DNA of 64,000 nucleotides from Erigeron canadensis (GCF_010389155.1 NC_057764.1:13454001-13518000); one strand, 5' to 3'; positions 1 to 11,988 are shown, counted from the stretch's first letter. Program-made: numbers and translations. The notes: generated by a model not told the origin, from the sequence alone.

Positions 1-2719
1 CGAAAAAACCCAACTCAAACATGCACATCAACGAACATCAAACCCTAATGGATATAATCTACATGAGAGGGACACATCTACAAGCTAGATTAGATCAAAG
101 AAGGGAAGAAATTGAAGGGAGCAGGAAATCGCCATGGTGAGAGAGAGAAAAGGGTTTGCCTCTCATGACATAAATTGAGCGATTTTGGGTGTAAAAATTA
201 TTTTAAAATTGATCCAAAATGGGAACTTCCCATCTATTGCTTCCTTGATCATATATTCAATCATGGTCATCATCCACATTTCAAAGCCACGACTATCCCT
301 ATAAGAGGACTAATATACATAAGTTCATATCTTAAGCCATTACTTAGAAATGCCACTTTTATTAAGTTGTCACCAATTATGGAATCCAAGTGTATTGCTA
401 ATATTCACATCTTTTTAATCATAGAGATTGATGGTGTAAAGGTCACTTCCAGTATACATGTAGTTATAAGTTGTTAGAATTTCGGTAACTTGTCTTCATT
501 TGTGGTTTCGTTTGGCATCTTATGTTATCATATGCTAATGTCATATTAAGTTATATCAACCTTATTCATCATTTGATGTGTAACCGATTTTAGGATAAAT
601 CAGCATTTGTGATATCAATTATAGATTGGTTAACGTAATTACTTATGTTCATTCCGCTTAGTTATATTTCGCGTTACAATGTTTATGCTTATCCTTTAAC
701 TTACATTTTTCTCGATATGCCGTATGATTACTTGGGTTTATGAAATTCATTTAAGTGTTATGGCCCATTACCAATTGGGCCTGAGTGTTATGGGCTTTTA
801 AGTAACTTGGGCTTAATTTAGTTATTGGGCTTAACCTTATTCGGGTTATGTGCTTAATGGGTTATATTGGTTATTTGGCTATTTATGTTATTGGGCCAGG
901 TGGGCCTACTAATTTATGGCTCAATGGGTTCATTATTTAGGCCGGGCTAGCCCATTAACTCCTTAGTGCATCTTTTAGCCCATTACATAAATGATTAGTT
1001 TTCTTTCAAATTTTCTGTTTTTATCCAACAGATTTATGAAATGTTGGCCACAAATTTGGGGTTAAGGCCTATTATTTGGACCATTCTGATTTTTATACAA
1101 CATTCTATATGTGTCCACTTATTTTGAAATTTTTGGCTTAATTTATAAAGAATGTTTACTACCCCTAAATATTTTTATTAGTGAAAGTGGTAAAAACAGT
1201 CACTGTTTTGCATACCCGAATGTTTTATAAAATTTCTTTAGGTAATGCTCTTAATAAAAGTTCCAAGATTTTATTTTAAGTTCAAGACACATTTTAATTA
1301 CATTCCACCAAGTATGACCTCCTGGAATCTTATGGGTTAGGAGATAAAAATTGTTAAAGTTGATAAATTATTCTTACAAAAGTGCAGTTTTGACTAGTTT
1401 CAGTAGAAAAATCATATCTTTAGTTTGGTTCAGTATTTTTGAATAATTCCAGTTGGAGGTTAAACTTAATTCATTTATCTACAACTTTTATTTTTAAAGA
1501 TTTTCTTAAATCTGCCCTCACATGTTCAGTTCACCCAATTTAAGATAGAAAATTATTTCTGTCAGAATGTTCTTGATTATATCAACTCACCAATGGTGTT
1601 GGTTGCTTCTTTTAGCCTCTAAATTACTACTACCAATATTATCACTTTATTTTGTATCTCTTAACATCAGTTATTCAGCTTTCAAACAATTTTCAAGATC
1701 ATTCATCATCATTTTCAACTGAACTTATACAAAACATAATTGATTAACATGATTCTTGCCTAAACATCTCTTGATCATCCTAAAAAGAACATGCATGTAA
1801 AGATCTTGTATTTTCTCAATATAAAATGCATTATTTACTTGTAAAACACATATTTACTGCTAATCAAACTCAAAAGCATTAATGGATCATTGAAAAATTT
1901 ATAGATAAAGATGTAATGAAATCGGTTTTGAGAGAACAACCTTAGATGATGAAAACCTTGACATATATAGCCGTTTGAGAGCTATTGATGCTTCCTATCC
2001 ATGCTCCCATTGATTATAGCTTAACCCCATACAAGATTATTGTTAGTTATTGATTGTTTGATGATTAAATCATGAGTTTATGGGTTGTTCTTGGCCCATA
2101 TTTGCTGCTGCCGATCAGTCCCCTTAAAGGGCTGATTTCGTATTGTTATTGCCTCCAAATCACCTCCAAGCTTCCACCATACATGACTCTAGGTGATAGA
2201 TGATCCATATGACTTATTATTACATTAGCTTAGTTAGTTTTAAGCTCCATTTTGCCTTGGAGAATCCGAAAATGGAGAAGAAGAAAGAAAGAAAGTTGGG
2301 AGAGTTGAGAGAGACCCATTGCATGTGTGTGTGTTGTGTTTAAGTGTGAAATGAGAGAGTGGCCTGGTCTTGGGGCAGAAAAAAACGTGGCTATGGCAGA
2401 AAATAAAGGGTATGGAGTGAGTTTATTGGTTAAGAGGTGTGATGGGAAGACATGGGTTGGTTAACTCATGGGGTGAGGTGTTGGGTTAGTTCCCAACTAG
2501 TGTTAAGACATGCAAATAAGTATATGTATGTATTATGGGTGTGTGAGTGTAAGAATAAGTGGGTTAGTTGTATGTTGATAGGTGGATTTTATAAGAGTTT
2601 TTTTACTTATAATTAGCTTAAGTTGTATGCACATTTTCTAATTGCAAGAATTTTTTTTAAAATGTTACATTATATATTATATGCCATGTATGTATATAAA
2701 TATGTGTTTAACTTGTAAA
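1..2719. repeat. Left flank: probable part of a large LTR, no gene
   Basis: I see no supported coding region here; the longest open frame (about 100 codons near 175-477) looks like chance. The stretch at 755-965 is rich in GGCCCA/TGGGCC-type boxes, common in plant promoters. The sequence resumes at 10948 after the chromovirus insertion and ends at 11252 in GGGTTATTACA, directly next to an in-frame copia pol fragment. That TG...CA-like end is why I infer that 1-2719 plus 10948-11252 is part of one LTR longer than 3 kb, whose left end lies outside the window. Confidence 0.35.
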
Positions 2720-2724
2720 TTTAT
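2720..2724. repeat. Target-site duplication TTTAT (left copy)
   Basis: TTTAT precedes the first TG of the chromovirus at 2725 and is repeated at 10943-10947, just after the last CA at 10942. A perfect 5-bp duplication at both outer ends marks 2725-10942 as one integrase-mediated insertion. Confidence 0.8.
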
Positions 2725-3143
2725 TGTAGCACCCCACCGTTGGCGGAAACATGAGGTGTCATGAAAAGTACAGCACGACATGGAATTACATAGATACTGC
2801 TATATGAAATAGAATATAATGAATATATTCCCAAAACATGAGTTCAAAGTCATGACAATGTTAGGAAAGCTTATTACAAGTACATCATAAAAGGAATAAA
2901 CCAAGGCATGCAGCCTTAAAGTCTGACAAAAGTAAAGGAGCTCTAGTCTCCAAAGTCCAGTCCTAGCATGAAAGTCCTTATCCCTGAATAGCTTGAGCAC
3001 CTGAAAAGTATACTAAAGCGTGTCAACACAAAGGTTGGTGAGTTCGTAGGTTTTTGTCAAAAAGTCTAGTCAAAGAAATAAGTCTTTTGTCGATTCTTTT
3101 AAGTCAAATAAGTATTTGTTCAATATATTACGCCATATAAGTC

Positions 3144-3300
3144 AAAGTACTCAAGTCTCAAGTCTCAAGGTCACAGGTCTCAAGTCTCAAAGTAACAAGT
3201 CTCAAAGTCTCAAAGTCTCAGAGACATCAAAGTCTCAATGTCTCAAAGTCCGGCCTTACAGTACCTGCCTTAGTCCAAGTCTCAAGTCTCATGTCCAAGT
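3144..3300. repeat. AAGTCTC-type short tandem array
   Basis: About 15 imperfect copies of AAGTCTC(A) follow each other inside the U5 part of the chromovirus LTR. The solo LTR copy has far fewer (around 51945-52015), so the array has expanded or contracted since the copies separated. Confidence 0.75.
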
Positions 3301-4996
3301 CTCAAACTCATACAATAGGCACGTCCAAACCATAAATCACAACAATAAACACATAAATCACACACATATAAACAAAATCATGCACGTCAAATGGCACAAG
3401 TAACTCTATACGCACAGGCTCCATATTGAACATAAACAGGAATCGACAAAACTGTTTGAAAAATAAGTATACTTTCCACCCCAAAACTTGTAAAAAGAGG
3501 GGCTACGAAACTCACCTGAAAAGTGTTATGAAAGTATAACGAACGAGCACGACAAGCACAATCAAAGTCCACGACAATCAACACCTACCAATAATACATG
3601 ACAAGTCACAATGAAAGTCTTTGGTCTTAAGTCTTAGCCTATTGAAATGCCTTTAAGTGCACATGTCTTTATTTAACTTCTAAAACGACGTTTGACAAAA
3701 TTCGAATAAACCGAACAAGAGTCCAGATTTGACAACAAAGTCCTTTATTAAGTTCAAACACATTATTATATCAATACAACCTCATTTGAAATCATTTTAT
3801 AGTTCAAAATAAGTTTCACTCGAATTTTAATCAAAACTAGACGAAACCGGAGATTTTACCGAAAAACTTACGAAATTGAAACGAGTAGAGGTTGAGCTCA
3901 ACCTAATGGTTGAACTCGACCAACTAAAGCCCAAATATGTTATTTTAAAATCTTTTATTCATATGTTAGCCAATTGGACCAAAACTGCACTTTTTGAGAA
4001 ACTAGTCAAGTTTAAGAACCGAATAAGCGCGTATGGACACGATAGGCTAATGAAATCGACTATATGAGTAGGGAAGTGGTTGAACTCGACCATGGCAGGT
4101 TTAGTTTGACCTGGACAGATGTCAAAATGATTCTTTTCTAAGTCTTAAAGGTCTGAGAGTTAAAACAAATCATTTCGGGTCAAACTAGGAACTTTACGAG
4201 CCGTTTAAGCGACAAAAGTCAACAGAGGGTCAACCTAGACCACCAGAGGTCGAGCTAGACCAGCCTAGGTCGAGCTAGACTTGGCCGGGTTCGGATTCAT
4301 AAGCAATTTGAGCAAAACGAACGATTTTGACGCGATTTTGTTAAAATAACGAGATCCAAGGCTAGCCAATTCATACCCATGAGTCTTGATTGCACAAAAG
4401 TGTCACAAATTAGTACAAAAAGGGTGAAATTCAACCGATTTCATACATCATGTGATCGACCATTGCACAACCTTAATCTTGGATACGGAATCGACTAGTT
4501 TTAGAGTCTTTTAGCCAAGTAAATGATATCTTCAATTCTTGTAGTTGCAGAAAATCCAAATTACATGAGTGCATAATATATCAAATCAAAGCCTTAATCA
4601 AGTTTCAATTCGTTTCTTACACACAATTGTAACCGAAATTGCACAATCAACAATCAAAGACATGATTCGCTTAGCTTTTGATAAGAACCGAAAGAGTAAA
4701 CATATATATACATATAAAAACGAATTAGAGAGATTAAGAACAGAACTTACACAAGTTTTTGATGAAGAGAATGATAATATTCACTTGTTTCTTGATCAAA
4801 GATTGAAGCCTTGATTGATTGAAAGCGTTTAGAACCAAAATTGAGAGAATGATTTAAGAGAGGATTTGAAAGACAAACTCTTTTCACTTCTTGTCTATGA
4901 AATCTGAATTTTTTTGTGAAGAAAAAGTGTTTTTCAAAGAAAACCTTAGAGAGAAATCTTATGTGTGTAAAACCTTTTTGATGGAATGAAAGAACA

Positions 4997-5008
4997 AACT
5001 ATATATAG
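4997..5008 (-). promoter_or_regulatory. TATA box of the chromovirus LTR
   Basis: The minus strand reads CCTATATATAG here, about 490 bp from the U3 end. The solo copy keeps the equivalent CCTATATAGAG near 53655-53665. Transcription would run leftwards, giving a long R-U5 of about 2.2 kb. Confidence 0.55.
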
Positions 5009-5498
5009 GCATGAATATGGTGGAATTCAATCATGGTCGAACTCAACCAGGTCTAACTCGACCATGTCGACCTCAACCAGGTCGAGCTCGACCCATATCT
5101 GTAAACTAGACTCTTTTACGAAATTGTGGCCGCTTGAATCGTCAAAAACGGAGTTATTGTTTGAAAGTTATGACCAAAACAAAATCAATACGTTTTTCTG
5201 TTGTCGACTCGTTTAATTAATTAAAACGACACCATATACCTCAAAGGTAAATTATATCCGTTGATTCGCTTAATGTTCATTTTAACTTTATTTGGCATTT
5301 CTATGAGGCAACTAGTCTTCCTCAATCATTTGCTCCAAGTCTTAAAAAGTAAAAAGCACTAGTACTCAATAAACATGTCTTGTCTTATTCATACTCTAAT
5401 CCATATAGCCACACGTCTAAAGACTTAAATTGATAGTTAATGACCTTCTACAAATGGAAAAGTATAGTAAGACGAACGCTCAGGTGACGGTTGTCACA

Positions 5499-5520
5499 GC
5501 ATTACCCCGTTAAAAGAATT
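5499..5520 (-). other. Polypurine-tract region next to the 3' LTR
   Basis: On the minus strand TTTTAACGGGGTAATGC lies directly before the LTR start. This is the expected place for the plus-strand primer, but the tract is interrupted by pyrimidines and looks decayed. Confidence 0.5.
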
Positions 5521-5586
5521 TCGTCCCGAAATTCAACTCGCACCCATCCCATTAAACAACTGGGGGAATTTTGCCATGAAATGATC

Positions 5587-6931
5587 TTAACGTTCCCAAG
5601 TATGCTCAGGTCCTCGCTTTGAATTCCAACGAACCTTAACGAGTGTGTACTTGGTTTTCTTTAGTTTTCGCACCTTGCGATCCACAATCTCTAACGGTTC
5701 TTCAACGAAATTCAACTTATCGTCAATCCCGATTTCGTCCATAGGTACATGACGATCTTCTTCAACTAGACATTTTTGAAGATGCGACACATGAAACACG
5801 TCGTAAACTCCCTTAAGCTCTTCCGAAAGTCTCAACCGATAAGCTACCTCGCCAACTCGTTCTAGTATCTCAAAGGTCCGGTAAATCTAGGTCCGAGTTT
5901 TCCATTATCGTCAAATCTAACCACTCCTTTCCAAGATGAAACCTTTAGGAGTACTCGATCCTCGACATTGAACTCCAAAGGTCAATGCCTGACGTCAACA
6001 TATTTCTTTTGTCGTTCTTGTGTTACTCTAAGTCGCTCTTTAATCTGGATTATTTTCTTGGCAGTCTCCTTAATAAGTTCAGGCCCAACCAACTGGCTAT
6101 CGCCATAGTCAGACCACGTAACAAGTGATCTACATTTCCGTCCATAGAATGCATTAAAAGAAGCCATATTAATACTCGTGTGATGACTATTGTTGTAAGA
6201 GAATTCTATCAAATGTAGATGATCATCCCAGTTACCACCAAAGCATAAGACACACGCTCTCGACATGTCTTCTAATGTCTTAATCGTACACTCGCTTTGA
6301 CCATCGGTTTGAGGATGGTACGCCCTACTCATGTCTATCCTAATTCTGAAAGACCTCTGAAATCTTCGCCTAAAATGAGAATTGAAACGAGTATCATGTC
6401 TGAAATGATCGGAACTGGTATACCATGCTTCGACATTATTTCCTTTACATACTTCTTCACCAATTCCTCTGTGGAGACTTTTTCACGAATGACCAAGAAA
6501 TGAGCAGACTTTGTCAGTCTATCGACAATCACCCAAATCATATCCTGACCTTCCTTCGTCCTAGGAAATTTGGTAATAAAATTCATAGTCACACACTTCC
6601 ACTTCCATTCAGGAATCTCTGGTTGTCCGAGTAACCCAGCAGGCTTCCGGTGTTCCGCTTTCACTCGTAAATACGTCAAGTATTGCCTTACAAACACAAC
6701 AACATCCTTTCTCATGCCAGTCCAACAATACAACTCACGTATGTCATGGTACATCTTGTAAGTATCCGAATGTACTGAATATATTGAATTATATGCTTCA
6801 TTCATAATTAATGACCGCATTTCACTAGTGAAAGGAACCCAGAGTTTGTCCACATAACACAAGTCGCCATCGTCTCTTTTTTCAACCCATACCTCGTAAT
6901 TCCTTCTTAAGAAGTTCTTCATCATTAACAA
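5587..6931 (-). pseudogene. Chromovirus integrase with chromodomain-like tail (broken)
   Basis: Integrase inserts the cDNA into host DNA. Minus-strand pieces at 6335-6931, 5982-6332 and 5587-5835 cover the zinc-binding region, the catalytic core and a C-terminal stretch with FHVSHLQKC, EEPLEIVDRKVRKLK and GPEHTWER, which resembles a chromodomain start and stops there. The HHCC finger has lost cysteines (QYLTYLR where family members read CLTCL). The first catalytic Asp is Asn (TMNFITKFP) and the second is lost in a frameshift after IISD; the Glu motif GQSECT remains. At least two frameshifts separate the pieces. The enzyme is certainly dead, and the many C-to-T/G-to-A type changes suggest methylation-driven decay. 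Confidence 0.85.
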
Positions 6932-7551
6932 CCACTGACTGTGCTTCTATGATCTGATCTCTAGCACTCCTCTACATACTCATAACATGTACTTGTCTAG
7001 GCTTAACTCTTTCCTTACGTCTTAGAGCGTCGGCCACAACATTAGCTTTCCCCAGATGGTAACGAATGTTACAATCGTAATCACTGAGTAACTCAAGCCA
7101 TCTACGTTGTCTTATATTCAAATCTTGTTGCGTGAAGCTATGTTTTAGACTTTTGTATTCATTATAAATTACACACTTGGTTCCATTCGAATAATGTCTC
7201 TAGCACTTTAATGCAACAACCACTGCTCCTAACTCTAATTCAGGAGTTGTGTAGTTTTTCTCATGGACCTTCAGTTGTCATGAGACGTATGCAATCACCT
7301 TGCCTCTTTGCATGAGTACACAACCTAATCCTTCACACGATGCATCGCAATACACTACAAAATCATCTGATACTTCAGCCAGACTCAAAATCTGTGCATT
7401 ACACAACCTATCTTTCAAAATCTGAACGCGTTTTCTTGTTTCTCGCCCCAAACATATGGTCTGTCTTTCTGTGTCAATTGCGTTAGCGGTAGCGTAATCT
7501 TAGAAAATTTTTCAATGAACTTCTATAATAGCCAGCCAGACCAAGGAACTG
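6932..7551 (-). pseudogene. Chromovirus RNase H (degenerate)
   Basis: RNase H removes the RNA strand during reverse transcription. On the minus strand near 7000-7145 I can read [19 protein letters not shown] followed by a [17 protein letters not shown] stretch, the usual C-terminal end of gypsy RNase H. The rest is broken by stops and shifts, and no long open frame is left. Its position between RT (right) and integrase (left) fits gypsy pol order. Confidence 0.65.
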
Positions 7552-8217
7552 TCAAACCTCAGTCAGCGTCTCAGGCGTTCTCCAATTCTTAACTGAATGA
7601 ACCTTGCTAGGATCTATATGTATTCCCTCCTTGCTCACAACATGTCTCAAAAAGCGTACCTCATTCAGCCAGAATTCACATTTAGAGAACTTTCCATACA
7701 GTTTTTCTTTCCTCAACAATTCCAGTACATTTCTCAAGTGTTCATTATGTTCCTCTTTTGTCTTTGAGTAGTTCAAAATGTTGTCAATAAACACGATAAC
7801 GAACTTGTCCAAATACAGTCAGCACACTTTATTCTTCAAGTCTATGCACACTGCCGAAGCGATAGTAAATCCAAAGGGCATCACTGTAAATTCGAATTGT
7901 CCGTATCTTGTCCTAAAAGCGGTTTTTGGTATGTCGTCCTCATGTACATGTAATTGGTGATACCCTGAACATAAGTCAATCTTTGAGAAACACTTTGCAC
8001 TTTGGAGCTGGTCGAATAGATCATCAATCCTAGGAAGGGGATAACGATTCTTCACTGTTAATATATTTAGCTCACGATAGTCGATACACATACAAAATGA
8101 ACCACCCTTCTCTTTGACGATTAAAACACGTGCTCTCCATGGTGACTGACTAGGTCTAATAAATCCCTTGTCTTTAAGTTCTTTTAGTTGCACGGCCAAC
8201 TCTTGTAATTCAGTCAT
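7552..8217 (-). pseudogene. Chromovirus reverse transcriptase (broken)
   Basis: Two minus-strand pieces, 7819-8217 and 7552-7812, cover the fingers and palm. Recognisable blocks are [53 protein letters not shown] and VMPFG. The catalytic YxDD-type box reads FIDNI, so the second Asp is Asn, and a frameshift lies just before it. [11 protein letters not shown] and the later RHVVSKEGI blocks are typical of gypsy RT. The enzyme is inactive by both criteria. Confidence 0.9.
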
Positions 8218-8900
8218 TGGTAGTCTATAAGGGGATTTTTGCTACAGGAACTGTGTTAGGAACAAGGCTAATACAAGAATCAAATTGTCGAGATGGAGGT
8301 AAGCCGGGTAGATCATCAGGGAAAACATCCTGATAGTCACGAACGACGGGGACATCAGTCAAGTTAACCTCTTTAACAGACGCACTCATAACATGCCCCT
8401 CAAAAGGCTCAAACCACTCACACTGAACTTCTAGTATCTCACCATTAGGTAGGAATAAGACAGTGGGTTATAAAGAAAAACCTTAGCGTTGATATCTCAT
8501 AGAGCATGATAAAGATAAAGAAATGGTAAAAGTTATGACCTTTTGGAACTTAATCTTCTGAATCAAAAGTTAAAAAGGGAATTATATTAATTTTTGCAGT
8601 ACATAGTATCGTCGCATCGACCAATGACATCCAGTCCATATCAACAATAACATCAAAACTCCCCTTTTGAAAAGGTACTAAGTCAATAAAGAAAGTATAG
8701 TCATTAAGAACTAATGTGCACGAATGAATGACCCGGTCTCGTCTGTCTAGCTCTCAGGTATCCATTTGTACGTCAAAATATATATATATATATACACATA
8801 AGATTCAGTCTAGTATTCAATAAAGAAACGAAACTGGTCGCGGCAAAACTATAGTCAGCTCTCGAGTCAAAGAACATTAGCATAAAGATCATTTAGAAGA
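8218..8900 (-). pseudogene. Chromovirus protease region (degenerate)
   Basis: The minus strand near 8860-8890 reads FFDSRADYSF, where an aspartic protease should have D-S-G: the glycine is Arg. Near 8610-8680 it reads SFDVIVDMDWMS, matching the usual gypsy block after the active site. Stops break the rest. It lies between gag and RT as expected. Confidence 0.6.
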
Positions 8901-10110
8901 AAGTCCCAGTAGCACCATTGAATCATTACGAGTCTCTGTTGCATTTAGTACATACGCATGACCTCTAGCAGCTAGAACTTGATTGCCTCTGAGGACATGT
9001 ATTTAGGGTAGTCTCCTCTGATTCAATGATAACCCATTGAACGGTGCCCTCTGAATTCTTGATTCCCTACCATAACTTGCAAAATGCCTAGTCTTATGGC
9101 AGTTGAAAGATTTCATGCAATTTGATTCTCCGCATGTATGAAGATTACACTTTGTACACTAAGGGCAAGGACCCACATATTGCTTTTTGCTGACATTGCC
9201 TTGCCTCCATTATGCCTTTTACCAACAAATTGCCAAACTTTCTCACTACTACTTGCCCCACTACTTTCCTTCATCTTTGTCCTAACAGCCATAAGAGTCC
9301 CACACTAAATCAACTCATCAGTCATAGCCTCGTATCTCAATGTAGCCTTTTCCAGAGTAAGCGGATGAACAACAACCATAATCGACCTAACCCAAGGGGT
9401 CAACAAAGATACTTCTCGATGCCTTTGCTCTCAGATTAACCAATCGTGAAACCATCCTTGACAACTCATTCAAACATGTAGCGTAACGAACATGATCAGC
9501 ACCAATCATCTTATACTCCAAAAGTTCTTGATAAAGCTTATCAGTTCACTTGTCGTATAGAACTTTCTCGTCAGCAACTCCTTAAAATTTTACCAAGACA
9601 ACGTCTCAGCCACTACTCTGCCTCTGGCTCAACATTGACCATTCCACCAAGACAACGCATCCAAGGTAAAGAAATTGCCATATAACTGAACCTTTGACCA
9701 GGTGTACACTCACTAATGTCAATCACAACTTCCGTCTATCTAATCATTGAATAAATATGCCTGCTCCACCTCTGCTACATAATCTTGCATGCCACATTCC
9801 TTGACAATTTTGTATGTAAAACATTTGACACCACTTCTAGTCTCTCTTAGTACATTTCTTATACGAATTCTTTCATCAGCATCTTCATAGTATTCACTAG
9901 TCTCTTCATTCACTGCTTCCTCATACTGTGCATCCTCAGCTTCATTATAAGTCGTCTCTTCATTTGTCGCATTTCGTGTCAGGACATCATTGATGACTTG
10001 AGTAATTGCGACAATCATCTCCGTTTGCAGTAGCTCTAATCTCACCATTATTCCACACACGTTAGTATACCTTTGGAACGTTATTCGCGAAGAAACACTC
10101 GAAAATGTCA
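8901..10110 (-). pseudogene. Chromovirus gag (degenerate)
   Basis: The minus-strand frame at 9740-10110 has the acidic, low-complexity N-terminus often seen before the gag core. Near 9090-9165 a zinc-knuckle relic can be read (C-T-K-C followed by FNCHKTRHFASYG), with at least one knuckle cysteine lost. The region between is broken by several stops. No intact capsid domain remains. Confidence 0.6.
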
Positions 10111-10618
10111 ATGCCTATGTCACATGTTACACTCAGCAAGCTCTCTCTTCTTATGGTCTAAGGGATGCTATCTAAAACTTAAACTACTCATGCAGTCCAT
10201 GTCAATGCAATACATATATACATATATATATACTACTAATATATAATCCTATATCGCAGTTAAAATGTGGTCCGAATCTAACATCTACATTCGTTGCACT
10301 AGCGGTGTATGTATACAGGGTGTACCAGCGGCTAACCCTCCACACCCCTAGTACATCTAATGCAAGGTCGGATCGCGGTACTGGTATGCTCTCTAGTTAT
10401 TGGCTCGGTATGTATACAGGGTAGCTACCACACTCTCACTACAAGATCAATCACTGATGTCAATAACTGTCGCAAGGCATGGCGGTAATCATAGAACAGT
10501 TGATCAGGCTTTTTTATGATTATCGCTATGCGATACTAGTTAGCGCCATCACTTCATCTTGCCCTAATACACATAAATAATCACAATAACACTGAAAGCA
10601 CACAGTCACCACAAGTAC
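10111..10618. repeat. Unassigned segment between gag and the inverted end
   Basis: No coding signal. It contains a TA-rich stretch (10209-10240) and two copies of GTATGTATACAGGGT about 100 bp apart (near 10305 and 10410). In a normal element the leader, PBS and 5' LTR would lie here; I find no PBS. It may be a diverged LTR piece of a related subfamily. Confidence 0.4.
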
Positions 10619-10942
10619 ACGAACTCACCAACCTTTGTGTTGACACGCTTTAGTATACTTTTCAGGTGCTCAAGCTATTCAGGGATAAGGACTTTCATGC
10701 TAGGACTGGACTTTGGAGACTAGAGCTCCTTTACTTTTGTCAGACTTTACGGCTGCATGCCTTGGTTTATTCCTTTTATGGATGTACTTGTAATAAGCTT
10801 TCCTAACATTGTCATGACTTTGAACTCATGTTTTGGGAATATATTCATTATATTCTATTTCATATAGCAGAATCTATGTAATTCTATGACGTGCTGTACT
10901 TTTCATGACACCTCATGTTTCCGCCAACGGTGGGGTGTTACA
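10619..10942 (+). repeat. Inverted copy of the chromovirus U5 end
   Basis: The reverse complement of this 324-bp block matches 2725-3047 with only a handful of differences. It ends GGGGTGTTACA followed by TTTAT. Similarity stops near the ACGAACTCACC boundary. Confidence 0.9.
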
Positions 10943-10947
10943 TTTAT

Positions 10948-11252
10948 TGATGTACATTGTTATTATTTGAGATGTTGAGTTATTTGGATCATTAGATACT
11001 CTCTTGTTTAGATTATATACTAACGAAGTTGTTATTGTTTTACATAAACTTTGAGATTGATTTGGGTAGTCTTTAGTTATTGTAGATGGCATTTCTAAGG
11101 CAACTATCTATCTTTGAGCATTCCATTGAATTGGAGGGCAAATATTACTATGCCTCAATGTTTAGAAGGCCAAATCTCTTAATGAACCTCTAGGGATAGA
11201 TATCTTGATAAATCTAAGTAGATTGTCCTAGTCGGGAATTGAGGGTTATTAC
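10948..11252. repeat. Continuation of the left flanking LTR-like sequence
   Basis: Continues the sequence broken off at 2719. It ends GGGAATTGAGGGTTATTACA, immediately followed by TCGCC and an open copia frame. This is consistent with the 3' edge of an LTR inserted into copia A copy 1. Confidence 0.4.
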
Positions 11253-11988
11253 ATCGCCAACCAATTGGAACACCCATGGAGACTCGAACAAAAATTCATG
11301 CAGATTTAAATGGTAAATCTTTTGATCAAAAGAAATATCGCAGTATGATAGGGTCGCTCATGTATTTGACTGGCAGTCAACCAGATAATATGTTTTCCAC
11401 ATGTATGTGTGCAAGGTATCAGGCCAATCCCAAAGAAAGTCATTTTCAGGCCGTCAAACGGATTTTCCGTTACCTTAAAGGCACTGTGAACCTTGGTTTA
11501 TGGTATCCGAAGGATACAGGCTTTCAATTAGTTGCATACTCGGATGTTGACCATGCTGGCTGTAAGTTGGACCGAAAGAGTACTTCGGGAAGTGTACAGT
11601 TTTTAGGGGATAGGTTAGTAAGTTGGTCCTCAAAGAAGCAGAATTGTGTATCTGCATCTACTGCAGAAGCTGAATATGTTGATGCAGCTAGCTGTTGTTC
11701 ACAAGTTCTTTGGATGAAGGCACAATTAACTAACTATGGATTTCAGTTTGAAAGAATTCCCATCTACTGTTCCGTATTGCTATATCCTACAATCCGGTTC
11801 AGCATACAAAAACCAAGCACATAGATGTTCGGTATCATTTTATTAAAGATCATGTTGAGAAAGGTAACATCGAACTCTATTTTGTCCCCACTGACTACCA
11901 GTTGGCAGATCTTTTCACTAAACCACTGGATGAACAAATGTTCAATTTTCTGAAAACCAAACTTGGAATACTTGATTTACAAACTTAA
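11253..11988 (+). pseudogene. Copia A copy 1: end of RT and RNase H (fragment)
   Basis: Encodes the C-terminal part of copia pol, which makes cDNA and degrades RNA. Blocks visible: PIGTPMETR, KKYRSMIGSLMYLT, YSDVDHAGCKLDRKS, LGDRLVSWSSKKQ, STAEAEYV, then in another frame RYHFIKDHVEKGNIE and DLFTKPLDEQ, ending LGILDLQT-stop at 11988. A small deletion near 11775 shifts the frame and removes the last catalytic Asp context (copy 3 reads YYDSKSAIAI). The 5' part of pol is cut off by the LTR-like sequence on the left. It is nearly the same as copy 3 at 60243-61013. Confidence 0.9.

Larger units (their letters stand above)
2725..5498 (-). repeat. 3' LTR of the chromovirus (2774 bp)
   Basis: Read on the minus strand it begins TGTGACAACC at 5498 and ends GGGGTGCTACA at 2725. 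A solo copy of the same LTR lies at 51509-54184, which confirms both ends. It holds an AAGTCTC-rich array (about 3144-3300) and palindromic GGTCGAGCTAGACC units near 4240-4285, with related GGTCGAGCTCGACC-like copies near 5020-5095. Confidence 0.85.
2725..10942 (-). mobile_element. Ty3/gypsy chromovirus with two U5 ends
   Basis: An 8.2-kb insertion with gag, protease, RT, RNase H, integrase and a chromodomain-like tail, all on the minus strand and all broken. Its left end is a full 3' LTR (2725-5498). Its right end is not the expected 5' LTR: the last 324 bp are the U5 end of the same LTR in the opposite orientation, nearly identical to the left end. Both termini are therefore U5 ends, yet the 5-bp duplication is perfect. 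The chromodomain and pol order suggest a Tekay/Del-like chromovirus (family knowledge). Confidence 0.8.

Noticed and set aside
175..477. Open frame of about 100 codons at the left edge
   Set aside because: No recognisable motif, no good start context, AT-rich and in repeat-like DNA; likely chance.
3116..3403. Ser/Lys-rich open frame
   Set aside because: It is a translation of the AAGTCTC tandem array inside the LTR.
2725..5008. Strong-stop cDNA as the source of the inverted right end of the chromovirus
   Set aside because: The TATA box at 4997-5008 implies R-U5 of about 2.2 kb, much longer than the 324-bp inverted piece.
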